A DNA stretch of 64,000 bases from Ornithomonoglobus_A sp045532455 (GCA_045532455.1 JAZSFX010000005.1:11137-75136); one strand, 5' to 3'; positions 8,764 to 17,807 are shown, numbered from the stretch's first letter. The notes: generated from the letters alone by a model not told the origin. Made by a program: numbers and translations.

Positions 8764-9235
8764 AGTTCCAATTGAAGTTGTTTCTTGTATGCTCGTTTAT
8801 GTTATCGCCCGAAATATCAACGTTACGAGGTGCTGCCACATAAATACCGTCTGTTATTTTGCGCATATTTCCGCCTACTGCATAAACTGTACCCGAAACA
8901 AAGTCAACTACTCTTGTTGCAACTGCACTGTCTTTCATTCCTGCAACGTCAAAAATAGCAACAAGGTTAGATGTTATAACGCTTGATATTTTATATGAGT
9001 CTTCAAACACCTGCGGCTTGAAAATCTGAACATTTGCACTGTTATCTCTCGAAGTTATGGGTACAACATTAGATGTGGATTTTTTTCGTGTATATAGCTT
9101 GCTCTTTGACTTCTTTTCCTCGACTTCACCGTCTTCGTCAAGAGCTTCGTCGTTTACATAGTCCTCCTCATCATAATCCTCCAAGCTTCCAAAACCCATA
9201 AAGTTTTTAATGCTTGTCCACGCACTGTTTTTCAT
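8747..9235 (-). CDS. sepF: SepF, cell-division protein
   Basis: 162 residues. The N-terminal WTSIKNFMGFG is an amphipathic membrane-targeting helix. It is followed by an acidic linker (DYDEEDYVNDE) and a C-terminal SepF domain (VQIFKPQVFEDSY, ATRVVDFVSGTVYAVGG). SepF bundles FtsZ filaments and tethers them to the membrane. Found in its usual place between yggS/ylmE and ylmH. Confidence 0.93.
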   Translation of the reverse strand: MKNSAWTSIKNFMGFGSLEDYDEEDYVNDEALDEDGEVEEKKSKSKLYTRKKSTSNVVPITSRDNSANVQIFKPQVFEDSYKISSVITSNLVAIFDVAGMKDSAVATRVVDFVSGTVYAVGGNMRKITDGIYVAAPRNVDISGDNINEHTRNNFNWNYGSVR

Positions 9236-9297
9236 AACCTTTTTCTCCTTTTCTTTTTATATATTTAAATGTAACCGCAAGCCCTGCAATTACAAAA

Positions 9298-9990
9298 TTA
9301 ACAAATTGTTTCGCGCTTTCCAAAGATGGCACTTCCTACCCGTACCATATTTGCGCCGCACTCAATGGCTGTTTCAAAATCACCGCTCATTCCCATAGAG
9401 AGTATCTCCATACTCACATTTTTGTAGGTTTTTTGCTGATATTTTTTGTACAGCTCATTCATATTTTTAAAGTGAATACTAATTTCTTGCGCCTCGCCCT
9501 TTGGTGCTATTGTCATAAGTCCTTTTACTCTTATGTTCTCAAGTTCACCTGCACACAAAAGCATTGTTTTGAGTTCCTCGGGCTTAATTCCCGACTTTGT
9601 TTCCTCGCCCGAAATATTTACCTGAATTAAGATATCCATCACAAGATTATGCTTTTTTGCGCTTTTGTCTATCTCTTTCATAAGTTTTATGGAGTCGACC
9701 GAATGAATAAGCGACACCTTATCTATTATATATTTTATCTTGTTACTTTGCAGCTGACCTATCTGGTGAATTCTTACACTCTCTAAATCCCCAAACTTAT
9801 CGCGGATTTCTTGCGGGCGGTTTTCGCCAATGTCCCCCACTCCTAACGAAATAGCCTCGTTTATAACATCTGCACTGTGTGTTTTTGTTACTGCAATAAG
9901 TGTTATGTCCTCGCCTGATTTTCCTACGCGCTTTGCCGCAGAGTCAATTCGCTCCAAAACATTGTTAAGATTTTTACTGATTTCGCTCAT
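9298..9990 (-). CDS. yggS: YggS/YlmE family PLP homeostasis protein
   Basis: 230 residues forming the alanine-racemase-like TIM barrel without the C-terminal domain. Lys36 in LIAVTKTH is the expected pyridoxal phosphate lysine, and GENRPQE, HQIGQLQSNK, HSVDS and MGMSGDFETAIECG match the family. It buffers pyridoxal phosphate levels. First small gene upstream of sepF in the ylm cluster. Confidence 0.94.
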   Translation of the reverse strand: MSEISKNLNNVLERIDSAAKRVGKSGEDITLIAVTKTHSADVINEAISLGVGDIGENRPQEIRDKFGDLESVRIHQIGQLQSNKIKYIIDKVSLIHSVDSIKLMKEIDKSAKKHNLVMDILIQVNISGEETKSGIKPEELKTMLLCAGELENIRVKGLMTIAPKGEAQEISIHFKNMNELYKKYQQKTYKNVSMEILSMGMSGDFETAIECGANMVRVGSAIFGKRETIC

Positions 9991-10013
9991 TATGACTCTT
10001 TCACCACCGCTTG

Positions 10014-11216
10014 TTATTTTTCGCCGACAATAATGCGTTCCATATTCTCTAGCTTGTATTGCGCGTTGGGCAGTGAGTTTATTATAACATAATCCTCCTG
10101 CGTGTTTGTGTAGTCAACTGTGCAATAACAACTGTAGTTCTGTGCGCCTTTTGAGGCAAGAACGTATTTGTCTCCGTTTTTGTCTGTTCTTATAGCATAG
10201 ACGGGTACTTTGTATCCGCTATAGCTTTCGAAAATAAGCTCGGCACTTGAGGCTCTGTACGAAAACGCACCCTCGATATATGTTGAGCATTTTATTGTAA
10301 CAAGCCTGTCCTCGCCATCTTCCTCGCTTATGTTATAGATTGTTCCTTTTATGTTGTCCTCACCGATTGCATCGAGCACAACTGTAACACCCTCACCTTT
10401 TTTGTGGCCCTCAATTTCATTAGCGCTTACGCTCATAAGAAGATACCACGTATGATTGTTTACCACCTTGCCGATTGGCTCTCCGTCTTTGACGGTTGAG
10501 CTTGTGAGACGGTCGTTTACAATGCCTGGAAGTGAATTTATATACTCTACTGTGTAGCCATCAATATCATCAACCTTTAAAAATGCCTCCAGACCGTCGG
10601 TGTATGTGGTAAACACACCCGATTTTGTGGTTCTTATTTCGCTTTTTGACGAGTTGATTTTTTGCTCTATATCCGCTTTTTGCGCATAAAGCTCCTCTAA
10701 AATGTTCTGCTCGCTTATCTCGTTACCCTGGCGGATATCGTTTATCATTTTTTTGTATTCGCCAATGCGTAAAACATCGTTACGACGTGTTACGTTTGGA
10801 ATATCCTCAACTATTGCGGCAACGCGGCTTTCGGTATCAGTTCTGTCGAAACGGAAGTCTGTAAACTCTGTGTCGCTTTCCTTTTGTTTTTCTATTTTGT
10901 TGTCGATAGTTCGCAAGGATTTTAACGTTTCGGGCGATATATCGGTGTGATATATAGTTGCCAGCAGTGAATCTGCTTTTATTCTTTCACCGTCGCGGAC
11001 ATTGTTGTAGAGTGTGCCTGCAGTGTCGGCAAAGTAGATTTCTTCGTCGCGGATAATGTATGCTTTTTTTGCACTTATGCTTTTTTTGACCGTTTCGTAT
11101 GAGTGCTCGAGCGTATTTACGGGCACCGAAACGTAGTACACCGCCGCCGCAGTTGCAATTATAACAATAAAAACAAAAACGCAAAGCAGTGCTTTTTTTA
11201 TTTTATTTATTATCAT
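10014..11216 (-). CDS. HlyD-like membrane-anchored protein
   Basis: 400 residues with one N-terminal membrane helix (about 8-30) and a large outside part. It has a periplasmic-adaptor-like shape: a biotinyl-lipoyl-like half near 60-90 (GTLYNNVRDGERIKADSLLA), a helical hairpin (about 110-200) and a second barrel (VVNNHTWYLLMSV). No ABC transporter is adjacent. Relatives are often encoded upstream of yggS-sepF in clostridia, so a role in envelope or division is possible but unproven. It heads the yggS-sepF-ylmH-divIVA-rodA run. Confidence 0.7.
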   Translation of the reverse strand: MIINKIKKALLCVFVFIVIIATAAAVYYVSVPVNTLEHSYETVKKSISAKKAYIIRDEEIYFADTAGTLYNNVRDGERIKADSLLATIYHTDISPETLKSLRTIDNKIEKQKESDTEFTDFRFDRTDTESRVAAIVEDIPNVTRRNDVLRIGEYKKMINDIRQGNEISEQNILEELYAQKADIEQKINSSKSEIRTTKSGVFTTYTDGLEAFLKVDDIDGYTVEYINSLPGIVNDRLTSSTVKDGEPIGKVVNNHTWYLLMSVSANEIEGHKKGEGVTVVLDAIGEDNIKGTIYNISEEDGEDRLVTIKCSTYIEGAFSYRASSAELIFESYSGYKVPVYAIRTDKNGDKYVLASKGAQNYSCYCTVDYTNTQEDYVIINSLPNAQYKLENMERIIVGEK

Positions 11217-11323
11217 TTGAATCTTTCACCAACCTGTTTTTTTATGACGGGATTACCTATGGCACTTTGGAAAAATCTCTAAATAGATTTTGCGCAAACA
11301 AAACGACGACGTATGCGATACCC

Positions 11324-11383
11324 CGTAGGGAATGGCGCTTGTCGACATTCCGTAATCGGAGCATCGTAAACGCTGCACCCTAC
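11324..11383. repeat. Family B hairpin pair, convergent
   Basis: Plus-strand unit 11324-11352 (GGAATG/CATTCC stem) faces a minus-strand unit at 11357-11383 (GGTGCA with TGCTCC). Lies between the patatin gene stop and the HlyD-like gene start. Confidence 0.75.
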
Positions 11384-11411
11384 AATGCGTAAAAGATATG
11401 ACGGGATTTTT

Positions 11412-12551
11412 TCAAAGGAAGTAGAGCAAAGCCGAGGCTGCCCCATAATACATCTCGCCTATTGCCTTTGGCGCTTTGCTTTTTAAAAAGTCAAAACCCT
11501 CTTTTTGCAGAAGCTTTACCAGAAAACAAAGACGTTGCTCGTCCTTTATTAGCGATACAACAGAGCGCAGGTCTGTTTTGCCGCGATTAAGCGCATCTGC
11601 CATCTCGTTTGTGAGCGTTATTTTAAGATACTCCTGCTTTACCTTTTCGCAAAGTTCTTCGAAGTCCCAAACCTCAAGCGGATTTATGTCCAAAATCTGC
11701 GCAGCACTCTCTACTCCGCCAATTATGTGGGCACTGTATTTTGATTGTGCCCTTTTGTAGCTTTGGTTTGTTATAAAAAACCTTTCGCCGCCAAGATATC
11801 CAAACGCCTGCTTTGTTCTTAAATATCCTTCCGTTATGCTCTTTTTTATCTTGTCGGTGTCGAACTCCATTGTCCCCAATATCGGTTTTTGAGCGCTAAC
11901 GGTTATTATGTTTTTACCTGAGCCATCAAAGTCCCGATAAAAACCCACGCCTTTTACGTCTGTTGCGATTATATTTTTTATGCCCTTATCTATAAGCATA
12001 TTTACGGGCATATTGTTTATTACTCCGCCATCGACAAACTTTACGTTATCAATCTGCTTCGGCTTAAAGCCGGGGAAACTCGCACTCGCCAGGAGATAAT
12101 CAACAAGCTCGCCCTTGCCGATATCCTCTAAGTATATGGCGGTTTCTTTCTTTTGGGTAAGTGAATATGCTACAAGACCAAAATCAACAGATGACTCGCG
12201 GATTTTTTGCTCGTCTATGTGTGTAAGAAGTAACTCTCTTAACGGTGCCATATCAAGACCTTTTGACTCCTTTATGCCTTGTGCAAGACTAAAAAGGTTT
12301 TTTATGTCGAACAGGTCCTCGGGGTCTTTTATCTTTGACGGTAATGATACTATATCCGACAGTGCAATGTCTGTCCACACACTGTACGCTTTGTCGAAAT
12401 CGTTCATTATAAAGAGCGCGGCATTTATTGCGCCTATCGACGTTCCGCAAACTGCGCCAATATCGATTTTAAGCTCCCTGATCGCTTTTATAGTGCCTAT
12501 CTGGAATGCGCCTCTTGCGCCGCCGCCGTCAAAAACAAGTCCGTATGTCAT
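11412..12551 (-). CDS. Patatin-like phospholipase
   Basis: 379 residues. Catalytic dyad visible: nucleophile elbow GTSIG with Ser38 and DGG with Asp174, plus the oxyanion-hole motif GGGARGAFQ at 9-17. Patatin-like enzymes hydrolyse acyl esters of membrane lipids. There is no signal peptide, so it is likely cytosolic or membrane-associated. ATG start with GAGGT upstream and a consensus promoter at 12640-12668; it appears to be a single-gene unit. Confidence 0.9.
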   Translation of the reverse strand: MTYGLVFDGGGARGAFQIGTIKAIRELKIDIGAVCGTSIGAINAALFIMNDFDKAYSVWTDIALSDIVSLPSKIKDPEDLFDIKNLFSLAQGIKESKGLDMAPLRELLLTHIDEQKIRESSVDFGLVAYSLTQKKETAIYLEDIGKGELVDYLLASASFPGFKPKQIDNVKFVDGGVINNMPVNMLIDKGIKNIIATDVKGVGFYRDFDGSGKNIITVSAQKPILGTMEFDTDKIKKSITEGYLRTKQAFGYLGGERFFITNQSYKRAQSKYSAHIIGGVESAAQILDINPLEVWDFEELCEKVKQEYLKITLTNEMADALNRGKTDLRSVVSLIKDEQRLCFLVKLLQKEGFDFLKSKAPKAIGEMYYGAASALLYFL

Positions 12552-12639
12552 AGGTTTACCTCATTTACTGTAATTATAGCATTTTTAACACATTTTTCCC
12601 TGTTTTTTCGTTTTTGTAAATTAGCATTACCCACATTAT

Positions 12640-12668
12640 ATTATATTACATATCCACCCTTGTGTCAA
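12640..12668 (-). promoter_or_regulatory. Consensus sigma-A promoter for the patatin gene
   Basis: On the minus strand TTGACA, 17-base spacer, TATAAT, with both hexamers perfect. Confidence 0.8.
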
Positions 12669-12751
12669 GGATAAAATATCAAAAATTTGTGGGATTTTTT
12701 AGTGTTCTCTCACAAAAAAGAGGGTGTTATGTTAAAGAAGTTACGCAACGC

Positions 12752-12807
12752 AAAAAGGACAATCTGTATTAAATTCGCAACAACGAATTATTACAGACTG
12801 CCCTATT
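12752..12807. repeat. Short family A palindrome after ftsH
   Basis: A 56-nt shortened copy: outer blocks AAGGACAATCTGTATTAAATT and ATTACAGACTGCCCT without the usual middle. It starts 18 bases past the ftsH stop. Confidence 0.65.
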
Positions 12808-12824
12808 TGCAGTGCGGTATTGTT

Positions 12825-14786
12825 TTATTGCTCACTCTCGGGTGTTTCTCGCTCGTTTATAACCTCGTTAAAGATAGTCATAAACTCCTCGCCCGTGATA
12901 GTTTCTTTTGAAATTAAGAACTCTGATATTTTATCGAGGGCGTCGCGGTTTTCTTTTAAAAGAGAAACGGCAATTTTATATCTTTCCTTTAGTATGGAAA
13001 CAACCTCGTTGTCAACGGCGGTTTTTGTTTCCTCCGAGCAGTTGGAAACTGCACGACCGTCGAGATACTTGCTTTGTATGCTCTCTAATCCCGCCATACC
13101 GAATTTTTCCGACATACCGAATTGGGTTATCATTTTTCTTGTCATTTCGGTTGCTCTTTCGATATCGTTTGAAGCGCCCGTTGTCTGTGTGTTGAACACA
13201 ACCTCCTCCGCTGCACGTCCTGCTAAAAATACGGTTATCTGGTCTAAGATTTCTGCTTTTGACATCAGATACTTTTCTTCCTCATCGGGCATTTGCATAG
13301 TGTAGCCCAAAGCGCACATTGTACGCGGTACAATGGTGATTTTCTGTACGGGTTGTGTGTTCTTTTGCAGTGCAGTTGCGAGCGCGTGGCCGACCTCGTG
13401 GAATGCTACAATTCTCTTTTCGGACGCGGATAAAATTCTGTCCTTTTTCTCCTTACCCGCAATTATAACCTCTACTGCTTCCATAAGGTCTTCCTGAATA
13501 ACAACTTTTCTGCCAAGTCTTACTGCCCTCAGTGCCGCCTCGTTTACCATATTTGCAAGGTCGGCACCCACCGCACCGCTTGTTGCAAGCGCCATAGCGT
13601 GCAGGTCGATATCGGGGGAGAGCTTAACATTTTTGGCGTGTACCTTTAAGATGTCCTCTCTGCCCTTTAAGTCAGGCTTTTCTACTATAATTCGTCTGTC
13701 AAAACGACCTGGTCTTAACAGTGCTTTATCCAAAATTTCGGGGCGGTTTGTTGCCGCTAAAATTACAAGTCCCTTTGATGAGTCAAATCCGTCCATTTCA
13801 GCAAGGAGTTGATTTAACGTCTGTTCTCTTTCATCGTTTGTGCCAAGCTGATTGTCTCGTGATTTTCCTATTGCATCAATTTCGTCTATAAAGATAATGC
13901 ACGGTGCTTTTTGGGAGGCTTGCTTAAACAAATCTCTTACACGGCTTGCGCCCACACCCACAAACATTTCTACAAACTCTGAGCCACTGAGCGAGAAGAA
14001 TGGTACATTTGCCTCGCCCGCAACCGCCTTTGCCAACAGTGTTTTACCTGTTCCCGGAGGGCCTACCAAAAGCGCGCCCTTTGGTTGCTTTGCACCGATT
14101 TCGGTGTACTTTGAGGGGTTATGCAAAAAGTCGACAATTTCGTTTAACGACTCCTTTGCCTCCTCTTGCCCTGCAACGTCCTTGAATGTAATTCCCGTTT
14201 TGTTTTCTATATTGTACATTTTGGCGTTGGACTGTCCCACGCCCATTATACCGCCGCCCATTCGCTTTGACAGTGAGCGCGTTAAGAATGAGAACAGAAT
14301 TCCCATAAACAACAGCGGTAAAATCCACGAAACAAAGAAGTTTAATATCGGATTTGAATAAATTATGGGTGTGTAGTATTTTATGTTGTTGTCGTCAAGC
14401 AGCTGCAACAATCGGTCATCTCTTATATAACCTGTGAGATACTGCCCTCTTGCGCTCTCTTTCATTTTTTCGAGCGCGTCTTTGTCTGCTACGCCGAATA
14501 TTTCTAAAAACTTTTCGGTCTGGTCGCTATCCTGAGACTTTTCGGGAAGCTTTTCGTATATTAATATTTTGTCGTTCTGAAAAACAACCTCGTCTACCTT
14601 CTGGTCTTTAACCATACCAAGAAATTCGTTGTAGCTTATTTCTTCCTGATTTCTGCCCGACATTGAGCTTATTAAAAAGTTAAGACCAAACGTTGCCACA
14701 AGCGATATTATAAGCACCAAAAACGCTGTGTTTTTAAACGGTGATGGTGGTTTTTGTTTGTTTTTGTTGTTATTGTTTTCGTTCAC
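12825..14786 (-). CDS. ftsH: FtsH, membrane ATP-dependent zinc metalloprotease
   Basis: 653 residues from a GTG at 14786 that follows GGAGG; the longer open frame upstream has no binding site. Order: short cytosolic tail, membrane helix, extracytoplasmic domain, second membrane helix, AAA+ module (GPPGTGKT, FIDEIDAIG, second region of homology NRPEILDKALLRPGRFDR) and peptidase domain with HEVGH (the common form is HEAGH; HExxH is intact). A hexameric quality-control protease. Transcribed alone from a promoter at 14839. Confidence 0.96.
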   Translation of the reverse strand: MNENNNNKNKQKPPSPFKNTAFLVLIISLVATFGLNFLISSMSGRNQEEISYNEFLGMVKDQKVDEVVFQNDKILIYEKLPEKSQDSDQTEKFLEIFGVADKDALEKMKESARGQYLTGYIRDDRLLQLLDDNNIKYYTPIIYSNPILNFFVSWILPLLFMGILFSFLTRSLSKRMGGGIMGVGQSNAKMYNIENKTGITFKDVAGQEEAKESLNEIVDFLHNPSKYTEIGAKQPKGALLVGPPGTGKTLLAKAVAGEANVPFFSLSGSEFVEMFVGVGASRVRDLFKQASQKAPCIIFIDEIDAIGKSRDNQLGTNDEREQTLNQLLAEMDGFDSSKGLVILAATNRPEILDKALLRPGRFDRRIIVEKPDLKGREDILKVHAKNVKLSPDIDLHAMALATSGAVGADLANMVNEAALRAVRLGRKVVIQEDLMEAVEVIIAGKEKKDRILSASEKRIVAFHEVGHALATALQKNTQPVQKITIVPRTMCALGYTMQMPDEEEKYLMSKAEILDQITVFLAGRAAEEVVFNTQTTGASNDIERATEMTRKMITQFGMSEKFGMAGLESIQSKYLDGRAVSNCSEETKTAVDNEVVSILKERYKIAVSLLKENRDALDKISEFLISKETITGEEFMTIFNEVINERETPESEQ

Positions 14787-14838
14787 GTTTTTCCTCCATT
14801 TTTGGTTACCCTTATTTTTTACAAATTTAACCGATTTT

Positions 14839-14867
14839 ATTGTATCATACAAAAAAATAAAAGTCAA
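14839..14867 (-). promoter_or_regulatory. Sigma-A-type promoter for ftsH
   Basis: Minus strand TTGACT, 17-base spacer, TACAAT, about 50 bases before the GTG start. Confidence 0.7.
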
Positions 14868-14911
14868 TTAATAAACTGATAATTTTTTATTAACGTAGGT
14901 GCTTGGAAAAC

Positions 14912-14944
14912 AAAACGGACTATGGAATTTCCATAGTCCGTTTA
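14912..14944 (-). terminator. Intrinsic terminator, probably the original lysS terminator
   Basis: A near-perfect stem ACGGACTATGGAA/TTCCATAGTCCGT, followed on the minus strand by TTTTGTTTTCC. It lies just outside the left end of the mobile element, where the transcript of an uninterrupted lysS would have ended. Confidence 0.75.
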
Positions 14945-14970
14945 TTTTAGCTTAAATCTTCTGTTAAACT

Positions 14971-15000
14971 TTTACTTATCCAATGTCTTCATTGTGGGGA
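14971..15000. other. Left attachment site (attL)
   Basis: 30 bases matching 25212-25241 at 27 positions, in the same orientation. On the minus strand it encodes PTMKTLDK and a stop, a displaced copy of the LysS C-terminus. Confidence 0.8.
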
Positions 15001-15105
15001 TATCCTATATGCTTTGTGGATATGTCCTCACACCTCTATATATGTGTCTTTCTCGACGCTTTATTTTATAATAAAATTTTATAAATCTGTACCATTCTTC
15101 ATAAA

Positions 15106-15142
15106 TGGTCGCAAATCGGTCGCATTGTGGTCGCAAAGTCGC
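15106..15142. other. Left-end GGTCGCA repeats, likely integrase arm sites
   Basis: Four TCGCA motifs in about 37 bases. The 19 bases at 15106-15124 are identical to 25152-25170 near the other end. The position next to int and att fits arm-type binding sites of Tn916-like integrases (inference). Confidence 0.55.
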
Positions 15143-15148
15143 AATGGC

Positions 15149-16399
15149 TTAAAAACCACCTTGAATTGATTTTGATTGATTAAAATAATTATCAAAATTA
15201 ATGATTTCTGATTTTTTCAAATCTCGTGTAGCTTCTGCATATATGTCCATAGTGGTTTCAGCATCTGCGTGTCCTAAAATTTCTTGCATAGCCTTAATGT
15301 TAACACCTGCTTCACACATTCTTGTTGTAAATGTATGCCTTAAAGAATGGTTGCTGAATTTTGGAAGAATAACAACATTATCTCGACTATTTTTATCAAG
15401 AATTTCATAGTTGCAATCCCTGATAATTCTTCTTAAAGCCTTGTTTAATGTTCCTTGATGTTGAACACTCCCAAAACGATTGACAAAAATAAAATCTCTT
15501 AAACCATCTACAACGGCGGTGCATTTTATCCCCAGTTCCTCTTGGTATTGCTTTTCCATAATAAAAGCCTCTTTAACTTTGGGAATCATAGGTATAATTC
15601 TTTCGCCTGCTTTGGTCTTTGGTGTGTTTATTGCAAAGGTACATCTTTCTTCGTTCCTTTTGTCATAATAAACCAAAGTATGATTTACACTTATAATTTC
15701 TTCCTCTAAATCAATATCACACCATCTAAGACCTGTTATTTCGCCAACACGCATACCCGTCCATAGCATAATAACAAATATGGGATACCACCTATGATAT
15801 TGACCTTGTTTTTTAAGAAAATTTTCAAATATCTCTTGCTCTTTAATTGTAAGTGCTTTCCTTTTTTCGATCTCAAAATTATGAGCCTTTTTCAATTCTT
15901 TCAAAGCGTTGTCCGAGGGGTTATATCTAAGGTAATCATCTTCTACACCCAATTCTAAAACTTGATGTAAAACGGTATGAATATTATCAATCGTATTTAC
16001 TTTTACATGCCTTTCATCAGCGAGATAATTATAAAATCCTCTTATATCAGTTCGCTTTAAATCCACAAGTTTATTTTTGCCAAAATCAGGCTCTACAAAT
16101 TGCCTATACATATACTTGTAATTTGAAAAAGAGTTGTCCTTTAGACCTCTTTTAAGCTGCACCCAACTATCAAACAAGTCATTAATTGTAAGATTGTTTT
16201 TGTCGGCTCTCACGCCATCTAGTACATCTCTCAGGACATCTAATTCCTTTTCCCTTAATTCTTCAAGTGTAACGGCACTTATAGAGTGTCTGCCACCACG
16301 CTTATCTCTCCACTTAAACTCATATGTTCCGCTTGTTCTCTGGTATTCACCCTCTTTTAAAATTCTGTTTTTATTATCTTTTCTTCTCTCTATTGCCAT
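15149..16399 (-). CDS. int: Tyrosine recombinase (integrase), Tn916-like
   Basis: 416 residues from the ATG at 16399 with AGGAG seven bases upstream. Layout: N-terminal arm-binding domain (EFKWRDKRGGRHS), SAM-like core-binding domain (about 65-165), and catalytic domain with the first Arg in TGMRVGEITGL, HSLRHTF (His and second Arg), LGHADAETT (third box) and the Tyr in MDIYAEA. All catalytic residues are present. It catalyses integration and excision at the lysS 3' end. Last gene of the minus-strand module, about 110 bp from attL. Confidence 0.95.
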   Translation of the reverse strand: MAIERRKDNKNRILKEGEYQRTSGTYEFKWRDKRGGRHSISAVTLEELREKELDVLRDVLDGVRADKNNLTINDLFDSWVQLKRGLKDNSFSNYKYMYRQFVEPDFGKNKLVDLKRTDIRGFYNYLADERHVKVNTIDNIHTVLHQVLELGVEDDYLRYNPSDNALKELKKAHNFEIEKRKALTIKEQEIFENFLKKQGQYHRWYPIFVIMLWTGMRVGEITGLRWCDIDLEEEIISVNHTLVYYDKRNEERCTFAINTPKTKAGERIIPMIPKVKEAFIMEKQYQEELGIKCTAVVDGLRDFIFVNRFGSVQHQGTLNKALRRIIRDCNYEILDKNSRDNVVILPKFSNHSLRHTFTTRMCEAGVNIKAMQEILGHADAETTMDIYAEATRDLKKSEIINFDNYFNQSKSIQGGF

Positions 16400-16420
16400 G
16401 TAAAAAACTCCTTTCATAAC

Positions 16421-16469
16421 AATAAAGAGAACATGCCCACACTTATTATAGCATAAACCTGTTCTCTTT
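16421..16469 (-). promoter_or_regulatory. int promoter inside an inverted operator-like repeat
   Basis: AAAGAGAACA (16424-16433) and its inverse TGTTCTCTTT (16460-16469) flank a minus-strand TATAAT (16445-16450) with TAGACA 18 bases before it. The 16 bases at 16421-16436 recur inverted and exact at 25137-25152 beside attR. Confidence 0.55.
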
Positions 16470-16493
16470 GTCTATTACAAAACTTTAATTTTA

Positions 16494-16700
16494 TTAAATT
16501 GAATACATCCGTTCAAGAAACTCGGCAAATTTTTTTCTCTTAATAAGCCTCTTATTTCCGCACCATATAACATAAGGGCAGTTATCTGCATTTGTAAGTT
16601 CCCGAATTTTATTTTGACCTATTCCAAAATACAGGGATGCTTCTTCAAGTGTTAAATTTGCTTTTTCCCATAAAGGTATATGCTTTTCTATAATTTTCAC
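16494..16700 (-). CDS. xis: Excisionase-like helix-turn-helix protein
   Basis: 68 residues with a MerR/Xis-type winged helix-turn-helix: LTLEEASLYFGIGQNKIREL followed by a basic wing (CGNKRLIKRKKFAEFL). Size and position just upstream of int match Tn916 Xis, which directs the integrase toward excision. The start is a GTG overlapping the rep stop by four bases (GTGA), with AAAGG upstream, so translation is coupled to rep. Confidence 0.88.
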   Translation of the reverse strand: MKIIEKHIPLWEKANLTLEEASLYFGIGQNKIRELTNADNCPYVIWCGNKRLIKRKKFAEFLERMYSI

Positions 16701-17698
16701 CCCTTTCGATTTCTGCCAAGATATGTTTTAACACTTGGATATTCTATTGTTTTTCCAATATCCTCATATATGACTACCTTGTGTATTCTTCTTAAAAACG
16801 CTTTCCACGATTCGACATCATCCATTTGAATTTCCAAGTATTGTTTTTCTAAACTCCAATTAGAGATGATATAAACTTTATTATAACAAGCAAATTTATT
16901 TGTATATCTGCTTGGCAATTCTATGGGATATATGTCGCAAAACAACAACATATCTTTGATATTTAAGGAAGACCGAAACTCATCAAAAGCAATTACAGGC
17001 TGTCCGTTGTAATTATCAAAAGGATGTTTATAATCGGTTACTCTATAAACATTGGAATATCCATTGTTTTCTAAAACGCCTCTTGTTTTTCCTGTTCCTG
17101 TAGCACCGCTTATGTAAATAACCTCTAATTCTGTTCTAACAGTTTCTTTATATTTTTCCGTAAGAATGGTTGTTCTAACTTTGTCGATTTTGTCTATTTG
17201 AAGAATATAATCTTGATTTTGAGCCAATATTTCTGCGTTTGTCATATTATCTAAAACCATTTGATATAATTCTGACATATCACTACGCTTTCCTTTACTG
17301 TCAGGCGGTTGTGTTCCGTATTCTTCAAAAGTGCCCTCGATTTTCTTTTCTTGCTTAGATTGGTTATCTTCCCATTTTCCTGTCTTTTTAACATAATTCA
17401 CATTGTCCGAAACAGTCCCCTTACACTTTTCTATGTGGGCCTCTGGAAAATATCGTTTTATCATGCTGAATCTCACTCTTGAAGCAAAAACTATAAATAT
17501 GTGTGTATGATGTTGTGTTCCTTGTTCGTCAGCCATAGCCACATATATAAGTGTTTTAAAATTGTTCCTTAGCACATCTAATATATGTTGGTGATGCCAC
17601 CCTTTTTCAAGAGGAGCATTAATTGTAAGTTGATACATAAAGGATTGTGTATCTATAAAAGCACCCCCTTTGTTCGTTTTGTTCACAATAGCGAACAT
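16697..17698 (-). CDS. rep: CRESS-type Rep: HUH endonuclease plus SF3 helicase
   Basis: 333 residues from the ATG at 17698; the longer upstream frame would run through the origin hairpin and has no clear binding site. The nuclease domain shows motif I YQLTINAP (22-29), HUH motif HHTHIFI (His64 and His66) and motif III YVKK (Tyr102, Lys105), the YxxK form of rolling-circle Reps. The helicase domain has Walker A GATGTGKT, Walker B VIAFDEF and motif C IISNW. These are the marks of the Viral_rep plus RNA_helicase pair of circular ssDNA viruses and bacterial pCRESS plasmids. It should nick the nearby stem-loop and may serve as relaxase. Confidence 0.88.
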   Translation of the reverse strand: MFAIVNKTNKGGAFIDTQSFMYQLTINAPLEKGWHHQHILDVLRNNFKTLIYVAMADEQGTQHHTHIFIVFASRVRFSMIKRYFPEAHIEKCKGTVSDNVNYVKKTGKWEDNQSKQEKKIEGTFEEYGTQPPDSKGKRSDMSELYQMVLDNMTNAEILAQNQDYILQIDKIDKVRTTILTEKYKETVRTELEVIYISGATGTGKTRGVLENNGYSNVYRVTDYKHPFDNYNGQPVIAFDEFRSSLNIKDMLLFCDIYPIELPSRYTNKFACYNKVYIISNWSLEKQYLEIQMDDVESWKAFLRRIHKVVIYEDIGKTIEYPSVKTYLGRNRKG

Positions 17699-17738
17699 CC
17701 CCGAAATCTTGTATTTACTTGCATTATGCCTGTTTGTG

Positions 17739-17767
17739 CGAGGTTGGGTAATACTATGCCAACCTCG
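17739..17767 (-). other. Candidate rolling-circle origin: stem-loop with TAGTATTAC
   Basis: A perfect 9-bp stem CGAGGTTGG/CCAACCTCG encloses an 11-base loop reading CATAGTATTAC on the minus strand. The nonamer TAGTATTAC sits at the 3' side of the loop and matches the nick site of circovirus-type origins; geminiviruses use TAATATTAC. It lies 40 bases upstream of the rep ATG on the same strand. Confidence 0.75.
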
Positions 17768-17769
17768 TT

Positions 17770-17800
17770 GCAAGGGCTTGTGGCTACGCCACGCCCTTGC
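17770..17800. other. Second long hairpin next to the origin
   Basis: Stem GCAAGGGC/GCCCTTGC continued by GTGGC/GCCAC around a three-base loop. No U-run follows on the minus strand, so it is not an ordinary terminator. It may be part of the replication or transfer origin. Confidence 0.6.
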
Positions 17801-17807
17801 CTTTTGT

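Noticed and set aside
14971..15000. attL as a truncated lysS pseudogene
   Set aside because: Only about ten codons match LysS; upstream of them the frame has no lysS similarity, as expected for an attachment-site duplication.
17699..17773. TTG at 17773 as the start of Rep
   Set aside because: It would place the origin stem-loop inside the coding region and has no binding site; the ATG at 17698 gives a normal CRESS-type N-terminus.
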